Source: Sphingomonas bisphenolicum (lineage in GTDB: Bacteria; Pseudomonadota; Alphaproteobacteria; Sphingomonadales; Sphingomonadaceae). From it: 64,000 bases of DNA. Below are positions 34,824 to 44,667 of the stretch, piece after piece. The notes beneath the pieces were generated by a model, which saw only the letters and a program-made list of their open reading frames with translations, made no database searches and was not told where the DNA came from. A program made the translations under genes and the position numbers. Location: NCBI RefSeq assembly GCF_024349785.1, contig NZ_AP018817.1, forward strand, positions 2,573,501 through 2,637,500, written 5' to 3'. Position 1 is the stretch's first letter. The number at the start of each line of letters is the position of its first letter.

Positions 34824-35561
34824 ATGACCGGCACCACCCTATGCGACCGCGCGATCCTGAGAATTTCCGGCGAGGAGGCGAAACCCTTCCTGCAAGGGCT
34901 GCTCACCCGCAACGTCCTCACCCTTTCCCCCGACCAACCGCGCTGGACCGGGCTGCTGACGCCGCAGGGCAAGGCCTTGTTCGATTTCATCCTGTGGAGG
35001 GATGGCGACGATGTGCTGATCGATTGCGAAGCGGCGCAGGCCGACGCACTCGCCAAGCGACTGACGATCTATCGCCTGCGCCGCAAGGTCACGATAGTCC
35101 GTGAGGAAGGGCTCGCTGTCCATTGGTCGCCCGACGCCACCGACCAGCCGCTCGACCCGCGCCTGCCCGCGCTCGGCCATCGCTGGATCGCGCCCGCCAC
35201 GCCGGGCGACGCTGCCCCCGCTTTCCGCGCGCATCGCCTGGCGCTGGGCGTGTTCGAAGGCGCGGCGGAACTGGGGCAGGACCAGACGCTGTGGCTGGAA
35301 ACCAATGCGGAGGAACTGCACGGCGTCGATTATGACAAGGGCTGCTATGTCGGGCAGGAGAACACCGCCCGGATGCATTACCGCAACAAGGTGAGCCGTC
35401 GCCTCGTCGCCGTGCCGATCGCGCAGGCGGACGAAAAGCGCCAGCGCGCCGCCTTGCCCGATATGGGCCTGTCGATCGAGTTGCGCCGGGTCGAAACGCT
35501 CGATCCCGCTATCCTTCCCTCATGGCTGGCTGCCGCGATCGAAAGCCAGGCGGCGGAATGA
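34824..35561 (+). CDS. ygfZ: Folate-binding YgfZ-family protein
   Basis: This is a GcvT-like tetrahydrofolate-binding protein that supports maturation or repair of iron-sulfur enzymes. The 245-residue protein has ILRISGEEAKPFLQGLLTRN at the N-terminus and the diagnostic K-G-C-Y-x-G-Q-E motif at residues 172-179, with its conserved cysteine. The stop overlaps the next gene by 4 nt. The family call is strong; the exact client proteins are not known. Confidence 0.92.
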   Translation: MTGTTLCDRAILRISGEEAKPFLQGLLTRNVLTLSPDQPRWTGLLTPQGKALFDFILWRDGDDVLIDCEAAQADALAKRLTIYRLRRKVTIVREEGLAVHWSPDATDQPLDPRLPALGHRWIAPATPGDAAPAFRAHRLALGVFEGAAELGQDQTLWLETNAEELHGVDYDKGCYVGQENTARMHYRNKVSRRLVAVPIAQADEKRQRAALPDMGLSIELRRVETLDPAILPSWLAAAIESQAAE

Positions 35562-36310
35562 ATCGCATCCTGTTCGCGCTCGTCAGCGCCTTTCTTCTGG
35601 TTCCCCCCGCCCAAGCCGACACCCCCTGGACGCTGGTCGCCACCCATCCCCATGACGCGACCGCCTTCACCGAAGGTCTCTTCTACCATGACGGCGCGCT
35701 CTACGAGAGTACCGGGCTGGAGGGCCAGTCGGACATCCGCAAGGTGGCACTGAAGACCGGCAAAATCCTGCAACGCCGCATCATCGACCCGCCTTATTTC
35801 GGCGAGGGCATCGTCAACTGGGGCGACAAGCTGGTGAGCCTGACTTGGCGGCACCGCCGGGGCTTCGTCTGGAACCTGGCGGATTTCGCACCGCTATCCG
35901 ACTTCCGCTATGATGGCGAGGGCTGGGGCATGACGCAGGATGGCCGCAGCCTCATCATGAGCGACGGCACCGCGCAACTGCGTTTCCTCGATCCCGACAG
36001 CCTGGCCGAACAGCGCCGTATCACCGTCACCTGGAACGGCCGGGCGGTCGATCGGCTGAACGAGTTGGAATATGTGAAGGGGGAGGTGTGGGCGAATATC
36101 TGGTACGACACCCGCATCGCCCGCATCGATCCCGCGACCGGCGCCGTGATCGACTGGATCGACGTGTCGCGCCTGCGCAAGGCCGCGGGCGTCACCGATA
36201 GCGAAGCCGTCGCCAACGGCATCGCCTACGACGCGGCGAAGGACCGCGTCTTCATCACCGGCAAAAACTGGCCGAAACTGTTCGAAATCAAGCTCGCGCC
36301 CAAGCCCTAG
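35558..36310 (+). CDS. Glutaminyl-peptide cyclotransferase, exported (beta-propeller type)
   Basis: This is a 250-residue plant/bacterial-type glutaminyl cyclase, which forms N-terminal pyroglutamate. A signal peptide (1-20, ending AQA) precedes beta-propeller repeats. TAFTEGLFYHDGALYESTGL, FGEGIVNWGDKLVSLTW, YDGEGWGMTQDGRSLIMSDG and RLNELEYVKGEVWANIW are typical of the family. The catalytic glutamate is probably in one of the EG motifs. The start ATG lies within the ygfZ stop, so the two are co-translated. The TAG stop overlaps the convergent DUF983 stop in CTAG. Confidence 0.88.
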   Translation: MNRILFALVSAFLLVPPAQADTPWTLVATHPHDATAFTEGLFYHDGALYESTGLEGQSDIRKVALKTGKILQRRIIDPPYFGEGIVNWGDKLVSLTWRHRRGFVWNLADFAPLSDFRYDGEGWGMTQDGRSLIMSDGTAQLRFLDPDSLAEQRRITVTWNGRAVDRLNELEYVKGEVWANIWYDTRIARIDPATGAVIDWIDVSRLRKAAGVTDSEAVANGIAYDAAKDRVFITGKNWPKLFEIKLAPKP

Positions 36311-36750
36311 CCGCGCGGCTCTCCGCCGTGCAGCTTGGCCCACAGCGCCGCAGTGCCGGCCTCCTGCGCGCTGTTCGTGAACTGGGCGGCGATCAGCCAG
36401 CCCTTGATCGGCCGCATCGGCAGAAGCGTCGTCAGGATCAGCACCGGCACCCCGACGGCCAGATGCACCCAAAGGCCCGGCCGCGCCATGATCTCCAGCA
36501 TGATGATGAAGATGACGCCCGGCACGCAGGCGAAGAGTTGCACGAACACCGCCGGGCCATCGGCCGGATCGGCAAAGCTATAGTCCAGGTCGCACACCTC
36601 GCAATGGTCGCGCATCGTCAGGAACCCGGTGAAGATATGCCCTTCGCCGCAGCGCGGGCAGCGACCGAATGCGCCCGTTTCATGCGCAGGGCGCTTTTTC
36701 CACGCCCGACCCTTTTCGTCGATCCAGTGGGTTTCTCTGCTCTGTTCCAT
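36307..36750 (-). CDS. DUF983 membrane protein with zinc-ribbon-like cysteines
   Basis: This is a 147-residue protein. CPRCGEGHIFTGFL and CEVCDLDYSFADP form two CxxC pairs (a zinc ribbon), and two membrane spans (about 75-95 and 100-120) follow. This is the DUF983 layout, of unknown function. GGAG lies 5 nt before ATG 36750; an upstream ATG at 36768 has no spacing for a ribosome site. It is convergent with the cyclase gene, overlapping by 4 nt. Confidence 0.85.
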   Translation of the reverse strand: MEQSRETHWIDEKGRAWKKRPAHETGAFGRCPRCGEGHIFTGFLTMRDHCEVCDLDYSFADPADGPAVFVQLFACVPGVIFIIMLEIMARPGLWVHLAVGVPVLILTTLLPMRPIKGWLIAAQFTNSAQEAGTAALWAKLHGGEPRG

Positions 36751-36910
36751 ATCATCTCCAGCCATCATCCCCTATGTCGGCAAAGCGCCGCCGATTGCAA
36801 TTGCGCCTTTTGTCCCACCCCTTCTGGCCCACGAACGCGCCAAGGCTGGCCATCGGGCGCACAAACCGCTATCGGGCGCGCCAATGTTTCCGATCTTATA
36901 AGGCAGTCAA

Positions 36911-38011
36911 ATGGGTTTTCGTTGCGGTATCGTCGGCCTCCCCAATGTGGGCAAGTCCACCCTGTTCAACGCGCTGACCGAAACGCAGGCAGCGCAGGCG
37001 GCCAACTATCCTTTCTGCACGATCGAACCCAATGAAGGCCGCGTCGCCGTGCCCGACGACCGGCTGGACACGATCGCAAAGATCGGCGGCAGCGCGAAGA
37101 TCATCGAAACCCAGCTCAGCTTCGTCGACATTGCCGGGCTGGTGCGTGGCGCGTCGAAGGGCGAAGGGCTTGGCAACCAGTTCCTGGCCAACATCCGCGA
37201 AACCGACGCGATCGTCCACGTCCTGCGCTGTTTCGAGGATGACGACATCACCCATGTCGAGGGCAAGGTCGATCCGATCGCCGACGCCGAGACGGTCGAG
37301 ATGGAATTGATGCTCGCCGATCTGGAAAGTCTGGAAAAGCGCGTCCCCAACCTCGCCAAGAAGGCCGCGCAGGGCGACAAGGAAGCCAAGGCCGCCGCCG
37401 CCGTGCTGGGCCAGGCGCTCGACCTGCTGCGCGAGGGCAAGCCCGCCCGCCTCACCATGCCGCGCGATGTCGAGGAAGAGCGGCTGTTCAATCAGGCGCA
37501 GTTGCTGACCGCCAAGCCGGTTCTCTATGTCTGTAATGTCGAGGAAGACGCCGCATCGGACGGCAACGCCTTTTCCGCGCGCGTGTTCGAAAAGGCGAAG
37601 GCCGAAAACGCCAGTGCGGTGATCGTGTCCGCCGCGATAGAGGCGGAACTGGTGACCATGCCGGTCGAGGAACGCGCCGAATATCTCGAAGCGCTGGGCC
37701 TGACCGAAGCCGGTCTCGCCCGCATCATCCGCGCCGGTTACGAACTGCTGGGCCTCATCACCTTCTTCACCGTAGGCCCGAAGGAAGCGCGCGCCTGGAC
37801 GGTGGCGAAGGGATCGAAGGCGCCTCAGGCGGCGGGCGCGATCCACACCGATTTCGAGAAGGGCTTCATTCGCGCCGAAACCATGGCCTATGCCGATTAC
37901 GTGCAATATAATGGGGAAGCCGGCGCCAAGGAAGCGGGCAAGTGGCGGTCGGAAGGCAAGGAATATGTGACGCAGGACGGCGACATCATGCTGTTCCGTT
38001 TCAACGTCTGA
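36911..38011 (+). CDS. ychF: Redox-regulated ATPase/GTPase YchF
   Basis: YchF is a conserved Obg-related P-loop NTPase (OLA1) that prefers ATP and binds ribosomes. The 366-residue protein has the P loop GLPNVGKSTLFNAL, DIAGLVRGASKGEGLGNQFL (G3 region), NVEED in place of NKxD, and a C-terminal TGS domain (GPKEARAWTVAKGSKAPQAA, then IHTDFEKGFIRAE). All motifs are intact. It sits alone, 4 bp before the glycosylase gene. Confidence 0.97.
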   Translation: MGFRCGIVGLPNVGKSTLFNALTETQAAQAANYPFCTIEPNEGRVAVPDDRLDTIAKIGGSAKIIETQLSFVDIAGLVRGASKGEGLGNQFLANIRETDAIVHVLRCFEDDDITHVEGKVDPIADAETVEMELMLADLESLEKRVPNLAKKAAQGDKEAKAAAAVLGQALDLLREGKPARLTMPRDVEEERLFNQAQLLTAKPVLYVCNVEEDAASDGNAFSARVFEKAKAENASAVIVSAAIEAELVTMPVEERAEYLEALGLTEAGLARIIRAGYELLGLITFFTVGPKEARAWTVAKGSKAPQAAGAIHTDFEKGFIRAETMAYADYVQYNGEAGAKEAGKWRSEGKEYVTQDGDIMLFRFNV

Positions 38012-38015
38012 TCCC

Positions 38016-38546
38016 ATGGCGCTGCGGCTTGGCCAGATGCCTGCCCAGCGCAAGGCCGCCTTCCCGCCCAGCGTCGATGCCGATACGCGCGTCCTGATCC
38101 TGGGCAGCCTGCCGGGCGATGCGTCGATCCGGCAGGGCGAATATTATGCCCATCGCGGCAACGCTTTCTGGACTTTGGTCGGGGATGTGCTGGGCGAAGA
38201 TCTGCGCGGCCAGCCCTATGCGATGCGGCTCAAACGGCTGCGCGCACGCGGCATTGGCCTGTGGGACGTAATCGAGAGCGCCGAGCGCGATGGCAGTCTG
38301 GACGGATCGATCCGTGGCGCGGAACTGCGCGACCTTGGCGCCTTCGTCGCGCGCCTGCCCGCGCTCCGGGCCATCGCCTTCAACGGCAAGACAGCCGCGC
38401 TACATGGTCGGCGACAGTTGGGCGAGCGGCAGGATATGCCCCTAATCGACCTGCCCTCCTCCAGCGGCGCCTATGCCAGCCTGTCGCGCGACGCCAAACG
38501 CGCCGCGTGGATGGCGATCGCCGATCATCTCGCTGCGGCTTCCTGA
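38016..38546 (+). CDS. DNA-deoxyinosine glycosylase, uracil-DNA glycosylase superfamily
   Basis: This is a 176-residue base-excision repair enzyme. VLILGSLPGDASIRQGEYYA then HRGNAFWTLVGDVLG is the glycine-rich N-terminal motif of the hypoxanthine-DNA glycosylase branch (UDG family 6). GIGLWDVIESAERDGSLDGS lies mid-protein. LPSSSGAYAS is the C-terminal DNA-intercalation motif. Asn in GSLP-GDASI-like catalytic loops varies in the family, so substrate preference (hypoxanthine, uracil or xanthine) is inferred. It probably shares a transcript with ychF (4-bp gap). Confidence 0.85.
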   Translation: MALRLGQMPAQRKAAFPPSVDADTRVLILGSLPGDASIRQGEYYAHRGNAFWTLVGDVLGEDLRGQPYAMRLKRLRARGIGLWDVIESAERDGSLDGSIRGAELRDLGAFVARLPALRAIAFNGKTAALHGRRQLGERQDMPLIDLPSSSGAYASLSRDAKRAAWMAIADHLAAAS

Positions 38547-38617
38547 TGTCTTCGTCACTTTACCGACATGGTCCGGCTGCTAAGCAGCGGGCAATGCCAA
38601 AACATGAAGAGTCGCTG

Positions 38618-39898
38618 ATGTCCCTCCGCCGCCTGCCCCTCGCCCTCGCCCTGTCAGCCTCCGGTCTGCTGGGCGCCTGCGCGCCGATGCAGCCGCATCC
38701 CGTCGCCATCGCGTCTGCACCAGCGGAGCAGCGCGCGCCGATCACCTTGCTGGTGTCGATCGACGGTTTCCGCCCCGACTATCTGACCCGCAACGTGTCG
38801 CCCAACCTCAACGCGCTGGCCGCCGGAGGCGTCGAGGCGTCGATGCGCCCGTCCTTCCCGACCAAGACCTTCCCCAATCACTGGGCGATCGTCACCGGCG
38901 ACCGGCCTGATCGCAGCGGCATCGTCGCCAACAATATGGAGGATGAGAGCCGGCCCAAGGACAAGTTCACCATGGCCAGCGACGATCCCTATTGGTGGAA
39001 CGAAGCCGAGCCGATCTGGATCACCGCCGAGAAACAGGGTGCGCGCACCGCGACGATGTTCTGGCCCGGTTCCAACGTCGCCTGGGGCGGCACCAAGGCA
39101 GCCGAATGGCCCTATAGCATCAGCAACGGATCGCGCCCCAGCGACTGGGCGCAGTTCAACGAGGCGATCAGCGCGACCCAGCGGGTAAATAGCGTCCTCG
39201 ACATACTACGCCGCCCGGCCGACATCCGTCCGCGCTTCGTCACCCTTTATTTCGACGAGGTGGACACCGCTGGCCATGTCAACGGCCCCGATGCGGCGCA
39301 AACGACCCAGGCCGTGGCCGATGTCGACGCCCATATCGGCAACCTGATCGCCGGACTGAAGGCGATGGGCCAGCCCGCGAACATCGTCATCGTGTCCGAC
39401 CACGGCATGGCGGCCAAGGCGAACGACCGGGTCATCGTCCTCGACAAGATCGCGAACCCGGCCGACTATCGCACCGTCGAAACCGGCCCCTATGCCAGCC
39501 TGGCCGCGGTCCCGGGCCATGAAAAGACGTTGGAAGCCGCGCTGTTCAAGTCGCGTGGCCATATGCAATGCTGGCGCAAGGGCGAAATCCCGGCGCGCTT
39601 CCACTATGGCACGCACCGTCGCATCCCGCCCTATTTCTGCCTCGCGGAAACCGGTTGGGTGTTCCAGAATACGACCCCGACCAAGCCGATCACCGGCGGC
39701 GACCATGGCTGGGACGATCGCGCTCCAGAAATGCAGGCGCTGTTCATCGCCAACGGCCCGGCCTTCAACACGGGGTTTCGCCCGTCGGCCGACTTCGCCA
39801 ATGTCGACGTCTATCCACTGCTGGCCCGGCTGCTGGGCGTGACGCCGCAACCATCCGATGGCGATGCGGCTATGTTGCAGGGCCTGATCAAACCCTGA
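38618..39898 (+). CDS. Nucleotide pyrophosphatase/phosphodiesterase-family lipoprotein
   Basis: This is a 426-residue ENPP-type member of the alkaline phosphatase superfamily. The lipoprotein signal (LALALSASGLLGACAPMQ) predicts membrane anchoring outside the cytoplasm. Metal and catalytic motifs are visible: VSIDGFRPDYL, the nucleophile Thr in FPTKTFPNHWAIVTG, YFDEVDTAGHVNGPDA, VIVSDHGMA and GGDHGWDD. It probably hydrolyses nucleotide or phosphodiester substrates in the periplasm. Start 38618 follows GAAGAG; the frame is open further upstream. The precise substrate is unknown. Confidence 0.9.
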   Translation: MSLRRLPLALALSASGLLGACAPMQPHPVAIASAPAEQRAPITLLVSIDGFRPDYLTRNVSPNLNALAAGGVEASMRPSFPTKTFPNHWAIVTGDRPDRSGIVANNMEDESRPKDKFTMASDDPYWWNEAEPIWITAEKQGARTATMFWPGSNVAWGGTKAAEWPYSISNGSRPSDWAQFNEAISATQRVNSVLDILRRPADIRPRFVTLYFDEVDTAGHVNGPDAAQTTQAVADVDAHIGNLIAGLKAMGQPANIVIVSDHGMAAKANDRVIVLDKIANPADYRTVETGPYASLAAVPGHEKTLEAALFKSRGHMQCWRKGEIPARFHYGTHRRIPPYFCLAETGWVFQNTTPTKPITGGDHGWDDRAPEMQALFIANGPAFNTGFRPSADFANVDVYPLLARLLGVTPQPSDGDAAMLQGLIKP

Positions 39899-39953
39899 CA
39901 TTGACGTAAACGGAAACCGCTTCTAAGCCTTCATCCGTTGCAATGGGAGACGG

Positions 39954-40424
39954 ATGATGGCGGAAGAAATTGTCTATTTCGAGGACATCGCGATCGGCGA
40001 CGGCTTCGACTTCGGCCCGCTGACGGTATCGCGCGATGAGACGATCGCCTTTGCGGCAGAGTTCGACCCGCAACCCTTCCATCTGTCCGACGAAGCGGCC
40101 GCGCAGACCCATTTCGGGACGCTGTCCGCCAGCGGCTGGCACACCACCGCCCTGTTCATGAAGATGTTCGTCGCGGAAATGCAGCGGCAGCCCGGTCGCC
40201 AGGCGGCCAGCCTGGGGGCGATGGGCGTGGACGAATTGCGCTGGCTGCGCCCGGTACGGCCCGGCGATACGCTGCGTGGACGCAGTGAGGTGATCGACAA
40301 GAAGGCATCGCAAAGCCGCCCGGAAATGGGCATCGTCCGCAACAAAGTGACGATCTTCAACCAGGACGACAGGCCGGTCCTGACCATGATCCCGATCGCC
40401 ATGTGGCGCACGCGGCCGCAATAG
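39954..40424 (+). CDS. MaoC-family dehydratase
   Basis: This is a 156-residue hot-dog-fold protein. YFEDIAIGDGFDFGPLTVSR, then FAAEFDPQPFHLSDEAA with the catalytic Asp/His pair in DPQPFH, and FGTLSASGWHT form the usual MaoC/R-hydratase pattern. Members hydrate or dehydrate acyl-CoA thioesters. GGGAGACGG precedes ATG 39954. The gene stands without acyl-CoA neighbours, so the substrate is unknown. Confidence 0.88.
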   Translation: MMAEEIVYFEDIAIGDGFDFGPLTVSRDETIAFAAEFDPQPFHLSDEAAAQTHFGTLSASGWHTTALFMKMFVAEMQRQPGRQAASLGAMGVDELRWLRPVRPGDTLRGRSEVIDKKASQSRPEMGIVRNKVTIFNQDDRPVLTMIPIAMWRTRPQ

Positions 40425-40507
40425 GGGCCAGCCCGCGCCAGCCGGACCTTTGCCCGTGCGTCGCATCCGGGCATGGATATCCCGCCAATCCCAGGGGGAG
40501 AATGACC

Positions 40508-41134
40508 ATGCCCAGCGCGCCCCATCTTGCCGCCTTCGCGCTGATCTCGCTGGGCATGGTGCTGACGCCCGGCCCCAATATGCTCTATCTCATCTCCCGC
40601 TCCATTGCGCAGGGACGGATGGCCGGAATGATATCGCTGCTGGGCGTGGCCTGCGGCTTTCTCTTCTACATGGTCTGTGCGGCGTTCGGGATCACCGCGC
40701 TGCTGATGGCGGTGCCCTTCGCCTATAATGCGTTGCGGATCGGCGGCGCGCTCTATCTGCTGTGGCTGGCCTGGAGCGCGGCGCGGCCGGGCGGGCGATC
40801 GCCCTTTCAGGTGCGTCACCTTCCGATCGACGGCCCGCGCAAGCTGTTCGCCATGGGCCTGATCACCAACCTGCTCAACCCCAAGGTCGCGATGATCTAC
40901 CTTTCGCTGCTGCCGCAATTCGTCGATCCGGCGCGCGGGAACATCCTGGGCCAGTCGCTGGTGCTGGGCGCGACGCAGATCGTCATCAGCCTGACGGTCA
41001 ATGGCGTCATCGCCTGCCTGGCCGGATCGATCGCCGGATTTCTGGGCAGCCGGCCGCTGTGGCTGACGCTCCAGCGCTGGTTCATGGGCACGGTGCTGGG
41101 CGGCCTTGCCGTGCGGATGGCGGTGGAGCGATAG
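40508..41134 (+). CDS. LysE-family amino-acid exporter
   Basis: This is a 208-residue inner-membrane protein with six predicted spans. The N-terminal RhtB/LysE motif LISLGMVLTPGPNMLYLISR is clear. GGALYLLWLAWSAARPG and FAMGLITNLLNPKVAMIYLS are further family signatures. GGGGGAG ends 7 nt before ATG 40508, favouring it over ATG 40502. The exported amino acid (homoserine lactone, threonine, leucine and others are known for the family) cannot be told. Confidence 0.9.
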   Translation: MPSAPHLAAFALISLGMVLTPGPNMLYLISRSIAQGRMAGMISLLGVACGFLFYMVCAAFGITALLMAVPFAYNALRIGGALYLLWLAWSAARPGGRSPFQVRHLPIDGPRKLFAMGLITNLLNPKVAMIYLSLLPQFVDPARGNILGQSLVLGATQIVISLTVNGVIACLAGSIAGFLGSRPLWLTLQRWFMGTVLGGLAVRMAVER

Positions 41135-41138
41135 CGTT

Positions 41139-41648
41139 TCAGTTCGCTGCCGCCACCGGCTGATTGGCCTTGGCATCGGCGGCCATGATACGGACGGTCG
41201 GTGCTTTGGCCCCGGCAATCTGCACGATATGCCGCCCGGCCGGCAGGTCGAACCAGACGATCTTGCGGATGCCCGAACAGGCCGGGCCATGGCCATGCTC
41301 GACCGAGTCCACAGCCACCTTGCCGGCAACGACATCGACCCAGGCCGGCCCATCCAGCGCAATGCCGATGCGTGCGGCCTGTCTGAGCGACAGGGTGAAG
41401 AGCCCGCCATGCCCCTCTTTATCGCGCTTGCCCGGCGCTGCGGCGAATTGGACATAATCGGCGGGCGTCAGATCGGCGACGACCGGCTTGCCCAGCATGA
41501 GCGCGGGTGCGCCCTGTACCTGCGCCCCGGCCTGCGCCCGCCCGCTCTGGGTCCAGCTCGTCCAGGGTTCCGCCAAGGGTGCCGGGGCTGCACAGACCGG
41601 TTCGGCAACAGGCGCCGCAGCCAGCAGCAGGGCAAAGAGGATCGTCAT
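41139..41648 (-). CDS. Secreted protein of unknown function, downstream of mutL
   Basis: This is a 169-residue protein with a signal peptide (MTILFALLLAAAPVAEPVCA). LTPADYVQFAAAPGKRDKEG, then GGLFTLSLRQAARIGIALDG, IRKIVWFDLPAGRHIVQIAG and a single Cys pair follow, suggesting a small beta-sandwich. It starts 4 bp after the mutL stop on the same strand, so it is on the mutL transcript. I do not recognise a domain. A link to repair is not implied, since it should be periplasmic. Confidence 0.6.
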   Translation of the reverse strand: MTILFALLLAAAPVAEPVCAAPAPLAEPWTSWTQSGRAQAGAQVQGAPALMLGKPVVADLTPADYVQFAAAPGKRDKEGHGGLFTLSLRQAARIGIALDGPAWVDVVAGKVAVDSVEHGHGPACSGIRKIVWFDLPAGRHIVQIAGAKAPTVRIMAADAKANQPVAAAN

Positions 41649-41652
41649 CGGC

Positions 41653-43443
41653 TCATTTCCTCCCGAATAATTTCTCTATGTCGCCATGGCCCAGTTTCAC
41701 CCAGGTCGGTCGCCCGTGATTGCATTGGCCCGATCGCGGCGTCACTTCCATCTCGCGCAGCAGAGCGTTCATTTCCGCGACGCTCAGCACCCGCCCTGCC
41801 CGCACCGATCCGTGGCAGGCCATGGTCGCGGCCACCAGATCGAGCCGCTCCTTGAGCGACAGCGCGCTGTCATAGGCGACCAGATCGTCGGCCAGATCGG
41901 TGACGAGGCCCTGCACGTCCGATTGCCCCAGCATCGCCGGAACCGATCGGACCAGCATCGCCGATGGACCGAATCGCTCCAGGTCTAGGCCGAAATCCTT
42001 GAGTTCCGCGATGCGCGCCTCCAGCCGGTCGCAGGCCGGTTCGTCCAGTTCCACCACTTCGGGGAGTAGTAGCGCCTGCGAGGCGACGCCTTGCCCCTCC
42101 ATCGCCCGGCGCATCCGCTCCAGGGTCAGCCGTTCATGCGCGGCATGTTGATCGACGATGACCAGCCCATCCTCTGCTTCCGCCACGATATAGGTGCGCG
42201 CCACCTGACCACGCGCCACGCCGAGCGGAAAGCTGCCGCCTTCGGGCGCAGGCGCTGCGGCGGGTTCGGCGCGCGCCTGCGGCGGCGGGGTGATGAAGGA
42301 CGGGCGGCGATCGGCGAAAGCGGATGGTGCAAACTGGCTGTAGCTCGCCGGCGAGGAGGCCGGCGCCTCGAAGATCGGCATCGCACCGATCGGGGTGGGC
42401 GAGACCGGTTCGGGCTTCCACGCCGCCAAGGCCGCCGGGTCGGCATTTTGCACCGCGCGAAACCCCTCCGCATCCAGCGCGCGGCGCAGGCCGGATACGA
42501 TCATGCCGCGGATCAATGCAGGATCGCGGAAACGCACCTCGGTCTTGGCGGGATGGACGTTCACATCCACTTCCAGCGGCGGCACGTCGAGGAACAGCGC
42601 CACGACCGGATGCCGGTCGCGCGCCAACATGTCGGCATAAGCGCCGCGCAGCGCGCCGATCAGCAAGCGGTCGCGGACCGGTCGCCCGTTGACGAACAGA
42701 TATTGATGATCGCCCACGCCGCGATTGTAGGTCGGGATCGACGCGACGCCGGACAGGCGGATGCCTTCGCGCTCCAGCGACACGATCACATGATTGTCCG
42801 CCAGCGCCCGGTCCGTCAGCGCCGCGACCCGTTCCTCGCGCGCCTCCTCGCCCTGCACGCCCAGCACCCGGCGACCGTCATGTTCGACCGAAAAAGCGAC
42901 GGCGGGATGTGCCATTGCGAGACGACGGACAATGTCGAGGCAGGCGGCATATTCCGCCTTGGGCGAGCGCAGGAACTTGCGCCGCGCCGGCACCTTGCCA
43001 AATAGCTGCTCCACTATGACCCGGGTGCCGGGTGGCAAGGCGGTCGGACCCTCCGCCACCAGTTGGCCATTGTCGACCGTGCGGTTCCATCCATCGGCCC
43101 CACGCGGCCGGCTGTCGATCGACAGGCGCGCCACGCTGGCGATCGAGGGCAGCGCCTCCCCGCGGAAGCCCAATGTGGCCACATTTTCAATGGCATCGTC
43201 GGGCAGCTTCGACGTGGCGTGGCGCTCCAGCGCCAGCGCCATATCGCCCGAATCCATGCCGCAGCCATCGTCGCTGACCTCGATCCGATCCAGCCCGCCA
43301 TTGGACAGGCGGATGGCGACGCGAGTCGCGCCCGCGTCCAAAGCGTTTTCGACGATCTCTTTCAGCGCGCTGGCGGGTCTTTCGACCACTTCACCGGCAG
43401 CGATACGATTGACCAGATGTTCGGGCAGACGGCGTATTGACAT
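41653..43443 (-). CDS. mutL: DNA mismatch repair protein MutL
   Basis: MutL is the ATPase that couples MutS mismatch recognition to strand incision. The 596-residue protein has GHKL motifs ENALDAGAT, DDGCGM and GFRGEALPS at the N-terminus. A Ser/Pro/Ala-rich linker (about 330-400) follows. The C-terminal domain contains VDQHAAHERLTLERM, which fits the DQHAx2Ex4E endonuclease motif, and GQCNHGRPTWVKL. So this is the nicking type, as expected for a bacterium without MutH. It is divergent from mreB across 160 bp. Confidence 0.97.
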   Translation of the reverse strand: MSIRRLPEHLVNRIAAGEVVERPASALKEIVENALDAGATRVAIRLSNGGLDRIEVSDDGCGMDSGDMALALERHATSKLPDDAIENVATLGFRGEALPSIASVARLSIDSRPRGADGWNRTVDNGQLVAEGPTALPPGTRVIVEQLFGKVPARRKFLRSPKAEYAACLDIVRRLAMAHPAVAFSVEHDGRRVLGVQGEEAREERVAALTDRALADNHVIVSLEREGIRLSGVASIPTYNRGVGDHQYLFVNGRPVRDRLLIGALRGAYADMLARDRHPVVALFLDVPPLEVDVNVHPAKTEVRFRDPALIRGMIVSGLRRALDAEGFRAVQNADPAALAAWKPEPVSPTPIGAMPIFEAPASSPASYSQFAPSAFADRRPSFITPPPQARAEPAAAPAPEGGSFPLGVARGQVARTYIVAEAEDGLVIVDQHAAHERLTLERMRRAMEGQGVASQALLLPEVVELDEPACDRLEARIAELKDFGLDLERFGPSAMLVRSVPAMLGQSDVQGLVTDLADDLVAYDSALSLKERLDLVAATMACHGSVRAGRVLSVAEMNALLREMEVTPRSGQCNHGRPTWVKLGHGDIEKLFGRK

Positions 43444-43600
43444 TGATTAGGGACTAGCCCAATCGAGCGCTTTCCGCGAGCCGCGAACCTGAATTTTTTG
43501 CACTGCAAGGCGCAAGAAAGAAGAGATGAACGGCAAGAGCAGAACAGCTTTCCGACCGGTCCCCAATCGCGTCGCGGGGACGGCGGGCGATACAGGATAA

Positions 43601-44650
<1,050 letters not shown>

Positions 44651-44667
44651 TCGAGAAGGACGATTAG